Notes: generated by a model from the sequence alone, not told the origin. Counted from the stretch's first letter, positions 35,508-44,147 are shown. The stretch is 64,000 nt of DNA from Dietzia sp032248695 (GCF_032248695.1 NZ_JAVHXC010000002.1:1-64000), one strand, 5' to 3'. Translations and numbers: made by a program.

Positions 35508-35581
35508 TGCCCCCAGTCGGACTCGAACCGACACTGAAACGGTTTTAAGCCGTCTGCCTCTGCCAATTGGGCTATGGGGGC
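35508..35581 (-). tRNA. leuX: tRNA-Leu (anticodon TAA)
   Basis: The 74-base sequence folds into a full cloverleaf. It has a 7-bp acceptor stem (GCCCCCA/TGGGGGC), a D arm, an anticodon stem GACGG/CCGTT with loop CTTAAAA (anticodon TAA), a short five-base variable loop, and a T arm GTCGG-TTCGAGT-CCGAC. The 3' CCA is not encoded. A leucine tRNA with a short variable region is unusual, because most bacterial tRNA-Leu are class II. The gene lies after ppx, as leuX does in mycobacteria. Its 3' end faces the defence island. Confidence 0.9.
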
Positions 35582-35633
35582 TTGCCGGCTCCGCCGGAGC
35601 GGGACCGGGTGGCGCGTGGGGCGCCGGGTCGGG

Positions 35634-36614
35634 CTAGCCAACTAGGCGGGTTAGCACCGACATCGCGATGCCGTCCAGGATGTCCTTCTCACTCACCGTG
35701 AGCTCGGACAACCCCGCGCGCTCTGCCATCACATCACACAACGCCTGCACCACGATCGCTCCCCCGCCGATCACGTCCGCGCGGCCGGGGTGCATCGGCC
35801 CCATGCTGCGCCGCTCGGACACCGACGAGGCCCCCAGGCGGTCGCACACCTCGCGCATTCGGTCGAGCGGTATGACGCTGCCGTGAATCCGCTCGGGGTC
35901 GTACTCCCCTAGCTCCTGCGCCAGCGCCGAGAGCGTGGTGAAGGTGCCTGCCACGCCCACCCAGCGGGCAGCGCGACCCACCGGGACATCGCCGGCCTCG
36001 GCCAGCGCCTGAGCCACCACCGCCCGGGCCTCGGCGATCTCGTCGGCCGTGGGCGGGTCCGAGTGCAACAGTCGCTCGGTGATCCGCACGCAGCCGATGT
36101 CCAGGCTGCGGGCGCCCAGCAGCCGCACCTCACCGCCGGCGAGCTCGCCCACCACAATCTCCGTGGACCCGCCGCCGAGGTCGGTCACCACGAACGGCCC
36201 ATCGGAAGGCGACAGGTCGAAGACTCCTCCGGCGAAGGTCAGCTCGGCCTCGGTCTGCCCGGAGATCACCTCGGCGACCGCGCCCGGGAAGTGGGCGCCC
36301 AGCACCTCGGCGGTCATGCCGAAGAACTCGTCCTTGTTGGCCGCATCGCGGGTCGCGGAGGTGGCCACCATTCGCACCGACTGCACACCGAGCTCGGCCA
36401 TGGTCGCCGCGTAGTCGCTGAGGGCCGTGCGACAGCGGGAGATCGCCCCCTCGGACAGCCTCCCGGTCGCGTCCACGCCCTCGCCCAGACGGATGATCCG
36501 CATCTCGCGAACCACATCCGTGAGCCCGGACTCGCCGGGGACGCCCTCGGCGACCAGGAGGCGGATGGAGTTGGTGCCGCAGTCGATCGCCCCGACGCGC
36601 ACTGCAGCGGTCAC
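35634..36614 (-). CDS. ppx: Exopolyphosphatase, Ppx/GppA family
   Basis: This 326-aa Ppx/GppA phosphatase hydrolyses terminal phosphates of polyphosphate or pppGpp and has the actin-like ATPase fold. Motifs are AIDCGTNSIRLLV near the N-terminus, ATSATRDAANKDEF (about 95-110), and the phosphate-binding DLGGGSTEIVVGE (about 150). The GTG at 36614 overlaps the stop of the DUF501 gene (GTGA). The much longer upstream reading frame has no family similarity. It belongs to the conserved eno-divIC-DUF501-ppx cluster. The length is typical of the short actinobacterial Ppx form, which lacks the C-terminal HD-like domain. Confidence 0.93.
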   Translation of the reverse strand: MTAAVRVGAIDCGTNSIRLLVAEGVPGESGLTDVVREMRIIRLGEGVDATGRLSEGAISRCRTALSDYAATMAELGVQSVRMVATSATRDAANKDEFFGMTAEVLGAHFPGAVAEVISGQTEAELTFAGGVFDLSPSDGPFVVTDLGGGSTEIVVGELAGGEVRLLGARSLDIGCVRITERLLHSDPPTADEIAEARAVVAQALAEAGDVPVGRAARWVGVAGTFTTLSALAQELGEYDPERIHGSVIPLDRMREVCDRLGASSVSERRSMGPMHPGRADVIGGGAIVVQALCDVMAERAGLSELTVSEKDILDGIAMSVLTRLVG

Positions 36615-37162
36615 TGCTCGTCCATGGCGAGGTAGTCGGGCACGCCCAGCTCCTCGGGAGTGGGCCAGTCGGTCGGCAGGGCGGTGCCGCGTAGCCCGGC
36701 CTCGCAGGCCAGCGCCACAGACTCGTCGCCCAGCCACACCACGCCCGGCCCCTCGGCCAGCGCGTACGCCATCAACACATGCAGGCACTTGACGCGCTCG
36801 GGCATGCCGCCACCGCTGAAGTCCGTGCCGAGGTCCTCGATCGCGTTCCGATTCTCTAGGTACCGCCTGTGCGCCTGCAGATAGTTGGCGGCCAGCTCGG
36901 GCTCGTTGGCCAGCCTCGTCGTCATCCCCCTCATGATCCCCGCTGATTCCTGACGGCTCGCCTCGGCGGTGAGCCGCGGATCGGTGAGGTAGTACAGCGT
37001 GGGGAACGGGGTGCCGTCCTCCAGCCGCGGCGCGGTCTTGACCACGCCGGGCTTGCCGTCGGGGCTGCGGTAGGACACCTCCAGCACCCCACGCGGCGGC
37101 CGGCCCAGCTGGGCCGCGATCGCGTCGAGATCTTCGCTGGACACGCTCTGGTCGGCGCTCAC
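36611..37162 (-). CDS. DUF501 family protein
   Basis: This 183-aa DUF501 protein is conserved next to divIC and ppx across actinobacteria and has no established function. Recognisable stretches are AAQLGRPPRGVLEVSYR, TLYYLTDPRL, and MPERVKCLHVLMAYALA. The start GTG at 37162 comes just after the divIC stop, with AGGAG ten bases upstream inside divIC. The longer frame back to 37471 would lie within divIC and is a shadow. The stop overlaps the ppx start by four bases. Confidence 0.9.
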   Translation of the reverse strand: MSADQSVSSEDLDAIAAQLGRPPRGVLEVSYRSPDGKPGVVKTAPRLEDGTPFPTLYYLTDPRLTAEASRQESAGIMRGMTTRLANEPELAANYLQAHRRYLENRNAIEDLGTDFSGGGMPERVKCLHVLMAYALAEGPGVVWLGDESVALACEAGLRGTALPTDWPTPEELGVPDYLAMDEQ

Positions 37163-37163
37163 G

Positions 37164-38072
37164 CTAGGGGTTCTCCTGTGGTTGTTCCTGGACGCCGCCC
37201 GGGATGGGGGCGGCGGGGTCGTCACCGCCGGGCACACCGTCGGGGACCACCGGTACGGGCGGGGTGTCGGGGCCGCCGGGGATCGAGGTGCCCTCGAGCA
37301 GGGCCGAGCCTTCCGGCATGATCGGCGCGGTCGGCTCGGAGATCGAGCGCCACACCCGCGTCTGCCACGGCAGCGCCGCGATCTCCGCCGCCCGCTGCTC
37401 GGCCGCCGCCTGCTCCACCGGGTCCACCATCGACACCCGGTACGGGGTCTCCCCCGGCTTGACGGCGCCAAAGCGGATGCGGGCCTGCTGCTCGATGTAC
37501 GCCGGGTCGGACAGCAGTTCCTGCTCGGCCTCGAGCTCGGCGATCGTCGCCTCGATCGCGGCCCGTTCCTGCGCCACAGCCTTCTCGTCGCGCAGGAACT
37601 GGTAGTGGTTGCGCAACGGGAACGAGACCGTGACGAGCAGGATGATGGCGACGACGGCGAGGAGTCCGATCCGCCGCGGTGTGTAGTTCCGCGGGCCCAA
37701 CAGGGTGTCGGACAGGTCCGTGCGCGTGGTGAGGCGGTGGGCCTCCGGATGCGCGGTGGTGCCGACCCTGCCCGAGCGGGCCGAGGCCGGGACGGGCCGG
37801 TCGCGTTCGCGGCTCGGCGTCCGCCGACGGGGCGGCTGCCGGCGAGTGCCGTCGTCGGGCTGGTCGGTCCCGGCCGCTCCCCCGGCGTCGGTGCCGGCAG
37901 CGCGGCCGTCGGCGCCGCGGGCGTCTACTCCGGTGCCGCGACCTGCGGTGGATCCACGGCCCGCCCCGGTCCCCCGGCGCCGGATGGCACCCGACGCCTC
38001 ACCGGGCCGCCGGGACGACGCGCGATCGCGTGCGTCGCCCCGACGGTCCGAGGGGCGCGGTGGGCGGGCCAT
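37164..38072 (-). CDS. Septum formation initiator, FtsB/DivIC family
   Basis: This 302-aa single-pass membrane protein is a divisome component that pairs with FtsL and FtsQ. The cytoplasmic N-terminus (about 130 residues) is long, basic and rich in Arg/Gly/Pro. One membrane segment, IGLLAVVAIILLVTVSFPL (about 136-154), is followed by a coiled coil (about 165-185, AAIEATIAELEAEQELL). Next is the family motif DPAYIEQQARIRFG...PGE. A Pro-rich extracellular tail ends the protein. The ATG at 38072 has GAGGAGGG just upstream. It lies 19 bases after eno in the conserved cluster. Confidence 0.92.
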   Translation of the reverse strand: MARPPRPSDRRGDARDRASSRRPGEASGAIRRRGTGAGRGSTAGRGTGVDARGADGRAAGTDAGGAAGTDQPDDGTRRQPPRRRTPSRERDRPVPASARSGRVGTTAHPEAHRLTTRTDLSDTLLGPRNYTPRRIGLLAVVAIILLVTVSFPLRNHYQFLRDEKAVAQERAAIEATIAELEAEQELLSDPAYIEQQARIRFGAVKPGETPYRVSMVDPVEQAAAEQRAAEIAALPWQTRVWRSISEPTAPIMPEGSALLEGTSIPGGPDTPPVPVVPDGVPGGDDPAAPIPGGVQEQPQENP

Positions 38073-38091
38073 GAACCCTCCTCTCGACTAC

Positions 38092-39369
38092 TCAGGCCTT
38101 GTAACGCGGGAACGCGCCGGTGCCGGCGTACCGGGCGGCGTCGCCGAGCATCTCCTCGATGCGCAGCAGCTGGTTGTACTTGGCCACGCGCTCCGAGCGG
38201 GCCGGGGCACCGGTCTTGATCTGGCCGCAGTTGCAGGCCACCGCGAGGTCGGCGATGGTCGTGTCCTCGGTCTCGCCCGAGCGGTGCGACATCATCGAGG
38301 CGTAGCGGTTGCGGTGGGCCAGGTCCACGGCGTCCAGCGTCTCGGTGAGGGTGCCGATCTGGTTGACCTTGACCAGCAGGGCGTTGGCCAGGCCCTTCTC
38401 GATGCCCTCGGCCAGGCGCTGCGGGTTGGTGACAAAGAGGTCGTCGCCGACCAGCTGGACCTTGTCGCCGATCATGTCGGTGAGGGTCTTCCAGCCGTCC
38501 CAGTCGTCCTCGTCGAGCGGGTCCTCGATCGAGACGAGCGCGTACTTGCCCACGAGCTCGGCGTAGACGTCGGCCATCTCGGCGGCGGAGAGCTGCTTGC
38601 CCTCGAAGTGGTACTTGCCGTCCTTGTAGAACTCGGTGGCGGCCACGTCGAGCGCGAGCGCGACGTCGGTGCCCAGCTCGTAGCCGGCCTTGCCGATGGC
38701 CTCGACGATCAGGTCGAGCGCGGCGGTGGTGGACTCCACGGAGGGGGCGAAGCCGCCCTCGTCGCCCAGGCCGGTGGACAGGCCGCGGTCCTTGATGACG
38801 GTCTTGAGGTGGTGGTAGACCTCGGTGCCCATGCGCAGGGCCTCGCGGAAGGTCGGGGCGCCGATGGGGGCGATCATGAACTCCTGGACGTCGACGCCCG
38901 AGTCGGCGTGGGCGCCGCCGTTGAGGATGTTCATCATGGGCACGGGCAGGACGTGCGCGTTGGAGCCGCCGATGAAGCGGTAGAGCTCGAGGTTGGCGGA
39001 CTCGGCGGCGGCGCGGGCCACGGCCAGCGAGACGCCCAGGACGGCGTTGGCGCCGACGGTCGACTTGTTGGGCGTGCCGTCGGCGTCGAGCAGGGCCTCG
39101 TCGACGAGGCGCTGGTCCTCGGCCGGGATGCCGATCACGGCGGGGGCCAGCACGTCGAGGACGGCCTCGACGGCCTTGGTGACGCCCTTGCCCAGGTAGC
39201 GCTCGTCGGAGTCACGCAGCTCGACGGCCTCGTGGGCGCCGGTCGACGCGCCGGAGGGCACGGCGGCGCGGCCGAACGAGCCGTCGTCCAGAAGCACCTC
39301 CACCTCGACGGTGGGGTTGCCTCGCGAATCGAGGATCTCCCGGGCTCCGACCTGCTCGATAAGCGCCAT
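38092..39369 (-). CDS. eno: Enolase
   Basis: This 425-aa phosphopyruvate hydratase interconverts 2-phosphoglycerate and phosphoenolpyruvate in glycolysis. The start is the ATG at 39369 (MALIEQVGAREILDSRGNP), with AAGGAG seven bases upstream; the longer open frame back to 39702 is non-coding. Signatures are GDEGGFAPS (about 205), LVKVNQIGT, and MMSHRSGETEDT. The length is that of bacterial enolases. It is first in the eno-divIC-DUF501-ppx group, so it is probably transcribed from the 170-base gap after parE. Confidence 0.98.
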   Translation of the reverse strand: MALIEQVGAREILDSRGNPTVEVEVLLDDGSFGRAAVPSGASTGAHEAVELRDSDERYLGKGVTKAVEAVLDVLAPAVIGIPAEDQRLVDEALLDADGTPNKSTVGANAVLGVSLAVARAAAESANLELYRFIGGSNAHVLPVPMMNILNGGAHADSGVDVQEFMIAPIGAPTFREALRMGTEVYHHLKTVIKDRGLSTGLGDEGGFAPSVESTTAALDLIVEAIGKAGYELGTDVALALDVAATEFYKDGKYHFEGKQLSAAEMADVYAELVGKYALVSIEDPLDEDDWDGWKTLTDMIGDKVQLVGDDLFVTNPQRLAEGIEKGLANALLVKVNQIGTLTETLDAVDLAHRNRYASMMSHRSGETEDTTIADLAVACNCGQIKTGAPARSERVAKYNQLLRIEEMLGDAARYAGTGAFPRYKA

Positions 39370-39536
39370 CTGTGCTCCTTGGGGGAAGTTCGTGGGTTCG
39401 TGTGCGTGGCCGGCGCCGCGTGGGCGGGCGCAGTCCGCGGTCCATTGTTCCACGAGCCTCTCCGCGGCGTGCCGAGGCGGCGCCGGGGGTTGGGCTGAAG
39501 CGCTCTCGGCCACGCCGGTTCCCCTGCCGTCCCCGC

Positions 39537-39896
39537 TCAATCCCAATCGTGTGCCGGATCGACGTGCTGGCCCACGTCCATCGCGTCGTGGAGAACTCTG
39601 CCGACCACGAGAACGCCCCCGTCGAAGCGGCAGACGAGAAAGTGCCGGGGCCGGCCGACACGTCCACCGCTTGATCGACCGCGGCTGTTCGACAGGTGCC
39701 ACGATACGACCCCGTCGCCGAGCTCCGGTCGCTCAACCAGTCCGGGAACGTCCGAGGCAGACGCTGCATCCCTGATTGTGGCAACGATCAGCGCTTCATA
39801 CCGCTTACGGGCCTGGTCACCGAACTGCTCGAACGACCACCACAAAATCGATGCGATATCGTCGCGTGCGCTCTCTGAGAGTCGAAACGTCGCCAT
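39537..39896 (-). CDS. parE: ParE/RelE-family toxin
   Basis: This 119-aa RelE/ParE-fold protein has FRLSESARDDIASILWWSFEQFG at the N-terminus, and RHFLVCRFDGGVLVVGRVLHDAMD as the conserved C-terminal strands. Members of the ParE branch inhibit DNA gyrase and RelE members cut mRNA; the ParD partner points to the gyrase branch (inference). The start ATG overlaps the parD stop (TGATG). The pair sits between eno and a phage-type helicase and was probably acquired. Confidence 0.88.
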   Translation of the reverse strand: MATFRLSESARDDIASILWWSFEQFGDQARKRYEALIVATIRDAASASDVPGLVERPELGDGVVSWHLSNSRGRSSGGRVGRPRHFLVCRFDGGVLVVGRVLHDAMDVGQHVDPAHDWD

Positions 39897-40186
39897 CAGC
39901 CGGGTGAGCGACCGTCGGCCACAGCCCGTGCTCCGATGTCTGCGATGAGTTCGTCAAGACCCGCGTCATCGACATCCACATAGCGACCCGCCGCGACGTC
40001 AGCCCACCCCTGATCGGCAGCTGCACGAAGTGCGGCGAGCCTGGCTGCGTCCTCAGCGTCCCGACGTTCCAGCAACCGGAGCCCTTCGCGCAAGACCTCA
40101 CTCGCGTTCTGGTAGCGCCCTGATGCCACCAGCCGATCAACTAGTTCGTGCTGCTGCTGACCGAGAACGACGTTCCGCGTTGGCAT
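39896..40186 (-). CDS. parD: ParD-family antitoxin
   Basis: This 96-aa antitoxin has the ribbon-helix-helix N-terminus MPTRNVVL followed by LVDRLVASGRYQNASEVLREGLRLLE, and a C-terminal toxin-binding region. It neutralises the adjacent ParE and should repress the operon through a palindrome at 40201-40217. The ATG at 40186 is chosen because AGAGGTGA lies at proper distance and MPTRNVVL is the usual family start; ATG 40192 and GTG 40195 are alternatives. Confidence 0.9.
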   Translation of the reverse strand: MPTRNVVLGQQQHELVDRLVASGRYQNASEVLREGLRLLERRDAEDAARLAALRAAADQGWADVAAGRYVDVDDAGLDELIADIGARAVADGRSPG

Positions 40187-40200
40187 ACACATCACCTCTG

Positions 40201-40217
40201 TTGGCAGAATATGCCAA
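40201..40217 (-). promoter_or_regulatory. Palindromic operator/-10 of parDE
   Basis: TTGGCA-GAATA-TGCCAA is a perfect 6-bp inverted repeat 15 bases upstream of parD. On the minus strand it contains TATTCT, a plausible -10. This placement fits autorepression by a ribbon-helix-helix antitoxin. Confidence 0.55.
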
Positions 40218-40457
40218 TTTGCACAGTCCGGCTAGGGCCTGCTGAAGTGCGCCGGCCGGCAACTGGAAATCCGGCCGCGGCGCGTCGATGTCGTCGTCGT
40301 CATCGTCGAACCCGAGGCGCCGGGCTGACCGTCGGACACGCGCCCAGCCCCGGCCACCTCCCCTCCCCTTCTGCGTCCCGGGCCGCCTGACCCCGGTGGT
40401 GACGTACCCGGCCCCTACAGTGGGCCCGACCCCGTCAGGACCAGCCAGGAGAACGCC
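40218..40457. other. Intergenic region upstream of the phage-type helicase
   Basis: No gene is seen here. A TACAGT hexamer at 40416-40421 is a possible -10 for rightward transcription of the leader peptide and helicase. The rest is GC-rich with GTC/ATC triplet runs and no clear signal. Confidence 0.35.
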
Positions 40458-40505
40458 GTGGACTCACCCGCCCTCGTCACCGCCCGCAATGGCGGCGGCG
40501 TCTGA
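40458..40505 (+). CDS. 15-aa coupled leader peptide (putative)
   Basis: A GTG with CAGGAG six bases upstream opens a 15-codon frame (VDSPALVTARNGGGV). Its TGA overlaps the helicase ATG as TGATG. The helicase ATG itself lacks a good ribosome binding site, so this short frame probably delivers ribosomes to it by termination-reinitiation. No function of the peptide itself is proposed. Confidence 0.45.
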   Translation: MDSPALVTARNGGGV

Positions 40506-42277
40506 TGGCGACCCGGTCCACACGGTCGGGCACGACCAGGCGCAGGTCGAGCTCGAAACGCGCCCCGTCGGCCAAGAAGCGGCCCAGCGCGGCGCCGGCG
40601 GTGCCGACGATCCCGGCCGGCCAGCGGGTATGGCTGCTGGAACTCCCGTGGGGCGGACTCGGCGGCGGGATGCCGGCCGGGGTGACCTACTACAAGTCGC
40701 TCACCGCGCACGCGTACGTCGGCACCTACCTGCCCGAGGCGCTGGAGCCCTACTCGAGCAAGGCGTACTCCTCCCTGCGGTGGCAGGAGGACGAGCTCAA
40801 CGGCACCGAGGGCCCGGGCGCGACCGCCGCTCCGATGACGCTGCGACCCGAGCAGCGTGCGGACGTCGAGGCGATCACCGCCGCCGCCGACCGCGGGTTC
40901 CGGCAGGTCCACCTGGCCAACGACGTGGGCACCGGCAAGACCCTGGTGGCGGTGGCCGCGGCAAAGGCGATCGCCAGGGCGCGCGGCGCCCGCACGATCC
41001 TGGTGACGGTGGACCGGCCGGCCCGCATCACCATCCCCTCGTGGCGCCGCACCATCGCCGCGCTGAACAGCACCGACGGGGTCGACGACGAGCTGCGCTG
41101 GATCATCATGTCCTCCGACAGCCTGGGCAAGCTCATGGCCCGGAACGGGCGGCCTCGGCTGAAGGTCGACGTGGCGGTAATCGATGAAGCCCACCAGTTC
41201 CGGCACGCCAGCAAACGCACCAGCTACATGCGGCGACTGACCCGCATGGACGCACCGCACGAGACGGCCCCGTTCGTCCTGACGATCACCGCCACGCCGG
41301 GACATCACCCGGGCGAATGGGGATACATGTCGTCGCTGTACGCCCAGGTTCACGGAGATCCGCCGGCCCGGTGGGCGGACTTCGGCCGGGCGCTGGCCGA
41401 CCGGGGCGTGCCCCTGGAACCCTCCTACGGCAAGTGGACGTGGAGCGCCGAGGCCAAGGACTCGCTGCAGACGCAGCAGGCCGCAATCAGCGACGTGCGC
41501 GACATCCTGCTGCGGCACGATCCGCCGCTCATGCTCACCCGGTCCGCGCCGTGGGGGCCGCCACCGTTCGACGTGGACCTGGTGGAGCTGACCCCGGACC
41601 AGTGGCGGGCCTACGAGCTCGAGTGGGGCGACTTCCAACGGGAGATGCAGCTGGCGAGGACGGGCAAGAACGTCGCGCGCGGGCTCGCTGCCCTGGTGAG
41701 GCTGCGCCAGAAGGCGTCGATGATCCGCGTCGAGCACACGGTGGCGGCGGCCAAGGCCGAACTCGCCCGGGGCTACCAGGTGCTCATCGCCACCGAGATG
41801 GTGACCACGGCCGCGCACCCGGTGGCCGAGATGCTCGAGGCCGACGGGATCCCGGTGGCCCGGATCTACGGCTCGAACCCGGATGCCGAGGCCGAGCGGA
41901 TGCGCTTCCAGCGGGGCGAGGCGCCGGTGGTGGTGTTCAACACGCCCACCGCGATCAACCTGCAGGCGGGCGAGCAGTTCGCCGACGGGACATACGCCAC
42001 CGACACCCCGCGCCGGGGCTTCTTCCATCAGGCCCGCTACTCGGGTCTCCTGGCCGAGCAGACGATGGGCCGCGCGCACCGGAACCACCAGATCTGCGCC
42101 TGGTCGCTCCTGGCGGCGGCGGGGACGATCGAGGAACGAGCCGGGACGGTGATGCTGTCCCGCCTGATCGCGTCCGCGACCAGCACCGACGCGGACGCGT
42201 CGACGTTCTCCGAGGTGGCCCGGGTCTTTGGTATCGACTGGATCCCCGCCGCGCGCCTGGCGGACGAACTCGGCTAG
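40505..42277 (+). CDS. Phage-type SNF2/DEAD-box helicase
   Basis: This 590-aa SF2 helicase is of the kind common in actinophage and prophage replication modules. The N-terminal 35 residues are Arg/Ser/Lys-rich. It has Walker A DVGTGKTLVAV near 140, motif II VIDEAHQFRH near 225, ITATPGHHPGEWG as motif III, and GLLAEQTMGRAHRNHQ as motif VI near 515. It is not related to the large helicases of the left-hand island. No other phage genes adjoin it, but parDE lies divergently next to it, so it may be a remnant of an integrated element inserted between eno and lpqU. The start at 40505 is supported by overlap with the leader peptide stop. Confidence 0.82.
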   Translation: MATRSTRSGTTRRRSSSKRAPSAKKRPSAAPAVPTIPAGQRVWLLELPWGGLGGGMPAGVTYYKSLTAHAYVGTYLPEALEPYSSKAYSSLRWQEDELNGTEGPGATAAPMTLRPEQRADVEAITAAADRGFRQVHLANDVGTGKTLVAVAAAKAIARARGARTILVTVDRPARITIPSWRRTIAALNSTDGVDDELRWIIMSSDSLGKLMARNGRPRLKVDVAVIDEAHQFRHASKRTSYMRRLTRMDAPHETAPFVLTITATPGHHPGEWGYMSSLYAQVHGDPPARWADFGRALADRGVPLEPSYGKWTWSAEAKDSLQTQQAAISDVRDILLRHDPPLMLTRSAPWGPPPFDVDLVELTPDQWRAYELEWGDFQREMQLARTGKNVARGLAALVRLRQKASMIRVEHTVAAAKAELARGYQVLIATEMVTTAAHPVAEMLEADGIPVARIYGSNPDAEAERMRFQRGEAPVVVFNTPTAINLQAGEQFADGTYATDTPRRGFFHQARYSGLLAEQTMGRAHRNHQICAWSLLAAAGTIEERAGTVMLSRLIASATSTDADASTFSEVARVFGIDWIPAARLADELG

Positions 42278-42306
42278 GGCGGGCCGGTCCCGTCGACCGG
42301 CCCGCC
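42278..42306. terminator. Bidirectional hairpin between convergent genes
   Basis: A perfect 11-bp stem (GGCGGGCCGGT with ACCGGCCCGCC) and seven-base loop starts just after the helicase stop, facing the convergent lipoprotein gene. Confidence 0.7.
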
Positions 42307-42319
42307 CCGTTGCCGTCGT

Positions 42320-43921
42320 CTACTCCTCGATGAACGCGCCGTCGAAGAGCATCGTCGACGAGATGGTCGGGCTGATGCCCTTGACCGACTCGTCGATCGT
42401 CACCAGCTCCACGCCGTTGCCGAAGACCGCGTAGGGGGCGACCTCGTTGTGGACCTCCTGCAGGTCCGTGTACGCCTTCTTCTGGGCGTCCACGTCCGCG
42501 GCGGCCTTGAGCGCGGAGATCGCCGCCGCGAACGCGGGATCGTCCACACCCGTCACGTTGAGCGCGCCGCCCGGCATGAGGGAGCTCGCGAGCGTGGACG
42601 CGGGATCCGCGTCCGAGGTGGCCAGGCCGCCGATCGCCATCTCGTAGTCACCCGTGAACTGACGCGCGCTCGCCGCCGAGGTCGGGGCGACCTCCACGTT
42701 CACGGTGAAGCCGACCGCGTCGAGCATCGCCTTGATGACGATCCCCGCCTCGCGGTTCTCCGGCACGTCGGACACCAGCAGCGTGAGCGAGCCGTCCCAG
42801 CCGGTCTCCTGCTTGAGCTCGGTGACCAGCTCGGTCGCGCGCTCCACGTCCAGGGCGGGCCCTTCCTGCCCGTCGAAGAACCGGGACGAGTCGGCCAGCA
42901 GCGCGGACGTGGCCTGGGCCGCGTCATCGCCCAACCGGCTGAGCAGCAGCTCCCTGTCGATCGCGTGCGTGACCGCCAGGCGAGCACGCTGGTCGGTGAG
43001 GATCCCGTCGTAGCCGGCGACCCCGTTGTTCATGTAGACCACCCGGCCCGCACTGGTGATCTCCTCGTACCCCTGGGCGTCGGCCTCGCGGGCCATGTCG
43101 GCGAACTTGGACCCGCGCAGGAAGCCGACCTCCACCTCGCCGTTCCGGAAGGCCTCGAGCGTCGCCTGCGAGCCGGGGATCTGGATGAACCGCAGCGTGG
43201 GGCACACCGGACCGCCGTAGTAGTCGGGGTTCGGCTCGAACACCATCTCCTGGTTGGGGGTGTAGCTGGCCAGGGTGAATGCGCCGGCGCCCACCGGCTC
43301 GCGGGCCCACTTCTCCGGCCCGGCCTCGGTGTACGCCTTCTCGGGTATCACCTCTCCCGCGGATCCGGCCAGGAGCACGGGGAACGTCGACCACGGCTCG
43401 GCGAGGGTGAACTCGACGGTCAGCGGGTCGATCACCCGCGTCTGCTGGATCTGCTGGACGTCGGTCATGGCGGTCGAGCGCGTGGCCGGGTCCTTGTGCA
43501 GGTCCATGGTGAACGCCACGTCCTGCGCCGTGAGCGGGTCGCCGTTGGAGAAGGTCACGCCGTCGCGCAGCGTCAACGTCCAGACGGTGTGGTCGTCGTT
43601 GGACTCGAGTGACTCGGCGAGCTTGGGCTCGAACGTCTCGGTCTGCGCGTTCCATCGCACCAGCCGGTCGTAGACGGCCGCCGACTCCGCGCCGCCCCGC
43701 ACGCCCACCTGCCCCTGACCGGGCGAGAAGGACGGCAGCATCACATACGTCCCCATGGTGATGGTGCCGCCGGCCTTGTCCTCGGTGCACCGCTCGTCCC
43801 CGGCGGGCGCGGCGAGCGCGTCCGGCTCCCCGGACGCGGCCGGGTCCGCCTCGCTCGTGCCGCACGCGGACAGCGCGAAGGCGGTGATCGCCAGGGCGGC
43901 GGCAGTGGGGATGAGTCTCAT
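42320..43921 (-). CDS. ABC-transporter substrate-binding lipoprotein, family 5 (peptide type)
   Basis: This 533-aa extracytoplasmic solute-binding protein is of the dipeptide/oligopeptide (SBP_bac_5) family. The signal peptide ends in the lipobox LSAC with Cys20, so it should be lipid-anchored outside the membrane. Family stretches include YDRLVRWNAQTETFEPKLAESL, WTLTLRDGVTFSNGDPLTAQDVAF and LAVTHAIDRELLL. The ATG at 43921 has CCAGGAG five bases upstream; the longer frame from 43939 does not. No permease or ATPase genes of a matching importer adjoin it, so it is an orphan here. The substrate is not predictable from sequence. Confidence 0.9.
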   Translation of the reverse strand: MRLIPTAAALAITAFALSACGTSEADPAASGEPDALAAPAGDERCTEDKAGGTITMGTYVMLPSFSPGQGQVGVRGGAESAAVYDRLVRWNAQTETFEPKLAESLESNDDHTVWTLTLRDGVTFSNGDPLTAQDVAFTMDLHKDPATRSTAMTDVQQIQQTRVIDPLTVEFTLAEPWSTFPVLLAGSAGEVIPEKAYTEAGPEKWAREPVGAGAFTLASYTPNQEMVFEPNPDYYGGPVCPTLRFIQIPGSQATLEAFRNGEVEVGFLRGSKFADMAREADAQGYEEITSAGRVVYMNNGVAGYDGILTDQRARLAVTHAIDRELLLSRLGDDAAQATSALLADSSRFFDGQEGPALDVERATELVTELKQETGWDGSLTLLVSDVPENREAGIVIKAMLDAVGFTVNVEVAPTSAASARQFTGDYEMAIGGLATSDADPASTLASSLMPGGALNVTGVDDPAFAAAISALKAAADVDAQKKAYTDLQEVHNEVAPYAVFGNGVELVTIDESVKGISPTISSTMLFDGAFIEE

Positions 43922-44147
43922 CGGTTCTCCTGGGGTCAAGCGGTCGCGCTCTCACGCGAGGTGACACCTGTCACCTGAAGGGGAATTTATGTGACTCACG
44001 GCACAGCATCGCGCGAACCGCCCAACCCGGCACGCATCCGGGCCGACTTTCCCGGTGGGAGAGAAGACCGCGGAATCCCGCGAAAGCAGTGGTAGTGCAC
44101 CGCTCGACTCGCACGAAAGCCCTTCCCGGCCGGAGTACCATCGCGCC

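Noticed and set aside
36615..36788. Upstream extension of ppx
   Set aside because: The extra frame lies inside the DUF501 gene and is Arg/Gly/Ala shadow sequence; family similarity begins at the GTG at 36614.
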